A stretch of DNA of 6,839 bases from an uncultured Caulobacterales bacterium (GTDB taxonomy: Bacteria; Pseudomonadota; Alphaproteobacteria; Caulobacterales; Maricaulaceae), in the NCBI GenBank assembly GCA_938007945.1, contig CALLME010000060.1:1-6839 (forward strand), given 5' to 3'. Shown in pieces: positions 5,273-6,839 of the stretch. A model generated the notes under the pieces. That model had not been told where the DNA came from. It did no database searches and was given only the letters and a program-made list of their open reading frames with translations. Both the position numbers and the translations under genes were made by a program. The first letter of the stretch is position 1. The number at the start of each line of letters is the position of its first letter.

Positions 5273-6343
5273 CTAGTCCAGACCGTTTTCGTAAGTGATT
5301 GTCCCGTTATCTGCCAAAATACGCACGATGAGACCGTCTTCGCTCACCGTGATTTTACCGTCAAATTCGTCCTCCGTGCCGCGCATAAACATCGGAATGA
5401 GAGCGTCATTCGGCAACATAGGCACAATATGATAGAGGACGAGCGCTTTGGCGTTGGCTGTCGCTGCAGTCTTTGCGGCATCGACAGGACTCGTATGATA
5501 ATCAGTGATGTCATCAAAGATTTTACTGATGCGGGCACGGCCAGCCTTTGCCGCACCGTCTCGCATGGCCCTCACCATCTCCATATTTAACGCTTCATGA
5601 AATAGCACGTCGACGCCCTTTGACATGGCAGCCACATTCGGATCAAATGACGTATCGCCTGAGATTGACACAGAGCGTCCTTTGTAATCAATACGGTAGC
5701 CAAAAGCGGGTGAGATGGGCTCATGGGTCACGCTGAAAGCCGTGATTTTTACGCCGTCTTCATCGTGAACGACCACGCTTTTATCAGCCATCGTAACTTC
5801 ACGCGCCTCACCCCCAAATCCAGAGGGCTGAACAATATCCGCGCCGTGATGGGCGACGCGGTAACCCTGATCCAGCGCATAGGCGCTGTTAAATCCGTCA
5901 ACGACCTGTTTGGTACCAACGGGCCCGATGAGAGGCAGGGGCTGGCTGCGATTGCCGTTAATCCAGACCTGCATCAGCATTTCGCCCAGACCGTCAATGT
6001 GATCAGAATGTAAATGGGTCAGGAATATTTTTTGCGTTTTCCCAAGCGGAAACCCCATAGGGGAAAGCCGCCGATTTCCACCAGACCCCACATCAAATAT
6101 AAAGGCTTGTTCTCCCGCAATTACGCCCAAACACGGGCCGCTGCGCCGCGGGTCTGGCAGAGGCGAGCCTGCACCGCAGACATAAATGTGCAGACCGTCC
6201 GCAAGCGGGGCGGGCGCTGCAAATGAGCTCTCAATTCTTTTATGAAATGCAGTTTCAACGAGGCGGGGTTTGATTACTTGAAAGCCGATAAGAGCAATGA
6301 TGAAAATCAAAACAACAGTAAACAGAATTCTATGCCTGGTCAT
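5273..6343 (-). CDS. membrane-anchored metallo-beta-lactamase-fold hydrolase
   Basis: A 356-residue protein with one N-terminal hydrophobic segment (about residues 6-24, after MTRHR) that is either a signal anchor or an uncleaved signal peptide, so the catalytic domain probably faces the periplasm. The domain starts near residue 51 with a GAGSPLPDPRRSGPC segment (57-71). It carries the dinuclear metal site THLHSDHIDG (109-118: His110, His112, Asp114, His115), a further His207 in VTHEP, Asp230 in SISGDT and His305 in LYHIVP. This layout resembles the RNase Z/arylsulfatase-like branch of the superfamily, but a membrane anchor argues against tRNA processing. The substrate is unknown. AGGG (complement of 6352-6355) lies 8 bases before the ATG. 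It follows rsmA by 33 bases on the same strand, so the two may be co-transcribed, and it converges on gmk. Confidence 0.88.
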   Translation of the reverse strand: MTRHRILFTVVLIFIIALIGFQVIKPRLVETAFHKRIESSFAAPAPLADGLHIYVCGAGSPLPDPRRSGPCLGVIAGEQAFIFDVGSGGNRRLSPMGFPLGKTQKIFLTHLHSDHIDGLGEMLMQVWINGNRSQPLPLIGPVGTKQVVDGFNSAYALDQGYRVAHHGADIVQPSGFGGEAREVTMADKSVVVHDEDGVKITAFSVTHEPISPAFGYRIDYKGRSVSISGDTSFDPNVAAMSKGVDVLFHEALNMEMVRAMRDGAAKAGRARISKIFDDITDYHTSPVDAAKTAATANAKALVLYHIVPMLPNDALIPMFMRGTEDEFDGKITVSEDGLIVRILADNGTITYENGLD

Positions 6344-6364
6344 AAAAGTTTCCCTAGTCTTATG

Positions 6365-6379
6365 TGATATATATTATCA
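6365..6379. other. AT-rich dyad between rsmA and the hydrolase gene
   Basis: TGATA (6365-6369) and TATCA (6375-6379) form an inverted repeat around TATAT, overlapping the rsmA stop codon and lying 22 bases upstream of the hydrolase ATG. The short AT-rich gap could hold a weak promoter or operator for the hydrolase gene, but no convincing -35/-10 pair was identified. Confidence 0.25.
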
Positions 6380-6839
6380 GTTTCGCGACACCACATAATC
6401 CGTGAGCGTTTGAAATTGTGCTGGCGTTAGCTCTTCTGGCCGTTGCTGGCTGTCAATTTCGCAGGCGTCACACCATAAGCCTAACTCAAGCCCGTGCTTT
6501 TTTGCAAAGGGCTTAAGCGATTTCCTTAGCATTTTACGTCTCTGCCCAAAGGCGGCTTTGGTAAGCTCGCCAAGCTGGTTGAGATGCGGGTAGCGCTCTC
6601 CCTCTGGGAGGACGTTGAGCACAATAACGGCGCTATCGACTTTGGGCGGGGGGCTAAACGCGCGGGCTGGCACAGTGAAGGCGTAATCCGTCTCACAGAC
6701 CGATTGCGCGAGTATGGCGAGCCGCCCGTAGCCCTTATCTCCGACCTGCGCGACGACGCGCTCGGCCACTTCTTTCTGGAACATTAGCACGGCGCGCGAC
6801 CAAAAAATCGGCTCAGTCGTCAACCAATTGGTGAGCATC
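6377..6839 (-). CDS. rsmA: 16S rRNA dimethyladenosine transferase, N-terminal part outside window
   Basis: RsmA (KsgA) dimethylates two adjacent adenosines in the terminal helix of 16S rRNA (A1518 and A1519 in E. coli) during 30S subunit maturation, using S-adenosylmethionine. About 154 C-terminal residues are visible, a little over half of the usual 260-280. MFQKEVAERVVA, YGRLAILAQ and the family hallmark FSPPPKVDSAV (61-71 counted from the first visible Met) are present, then AAFGQRRKMLRKSLK, which matches the C-terminal domain. The Met encoded at 6836-6838 is almost certainly internal, because the SAM-binding domain and the catalytic NLPY motif must lie to the right of the window. The gene ends with TGA 33 bases before the hydrolase gene. 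Proximity to gmk is common in alphaproteobacteria. Confidence 0.95.
   Translation of the reverse strand, partial: MLTNWLTTEPIFWSRAVLMFQKEVAERVVAQVGDKGYGRLAILAQSVCETDYAFTVPARAFSPPPKVDSAVIVLNVLPEGERYPHLNQLGELTKAAFGQRRKMLRKSLKPFAKKHGLELGLWCDACEIDSQQRPEELTPAQFQTLTDYVVSRN

Noticed and set aside
5255..6226. Several plus-strand frames of 62-111 residues opposite the hydrolase gene
   Set aside because: The minus-strand protein has full domain motifs here; the plus-strand translations are Arg/His-rich with no family resemblance.

Overview
The window is part of a housekeeping chromosomal region from a proteobacterium, most likely an alphaproteobacterium. The order fabD-fabG-acpP-fabF-mltG-gmk with rsmA close by, the alphaproteobacterial look of the FabF, Gmk and RsmA sequences, and a base composition a little above 50% GC in the lines I counted all fit. 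A marine, Maricaulales/Hyphomonadaceae-like lineage is a guess from overall sequence feel, not something the window proves.

Plus strand, 1-5268: one tightly packed gene set. It holds the 3' two thirds of fabD (malonyl-CoA:ACP transacylase), a small atypical gene for a stand-alone HIRAN-domain protein (628-1038), fabG (ketoacyl-ACP reductase), a 164-base leader rich in inverted repeats, acpP (acyl carrier protein), fabF (ketoacyl-ACP synthase II), mltG (endolytic murein transglycosylase) and gmk (guanylate kinase). FabD loads malonate onto AcpP, FabF condenses it with the growing acyl chain and FabG reduces the product. MltG and Gmk tie the set to cell-wall synthesis and nucleotide supply.

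Minus strand, 5273-6839: the 3' half of rsmA (16S rRNA dimethyltransferase) runs in from the right edge. It is followed after 33 bases by a gene for a membrane-anchored metallo-beta-lactamase-fold hydrolase of unknown substrate, which converges on gmk with only 4 bases between the stop codons.

The one clearly accessory element is the HIRAN gene. It sits inside an otherwise conserved lipid-synthesis operon, is about 39% GC by my count, and uses AGA/AGG and ATA codons that are absent from the adjacent fabG. It starts with GTG four bases after the fabD stop, so it probably depends on the operon's promoter and on translational coupling. HIRAN domains are known or predicted to bind DNA ends and stalled forks, so this looks like an acquired DNA-metabolism or defence-type gene carried in an essential operon. 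The second most interesting region is the fabG-acpP leader, which carries several dyads, some mutually exclusive. No RNA genes, insertion sequences or CRISPR arrays were seen.
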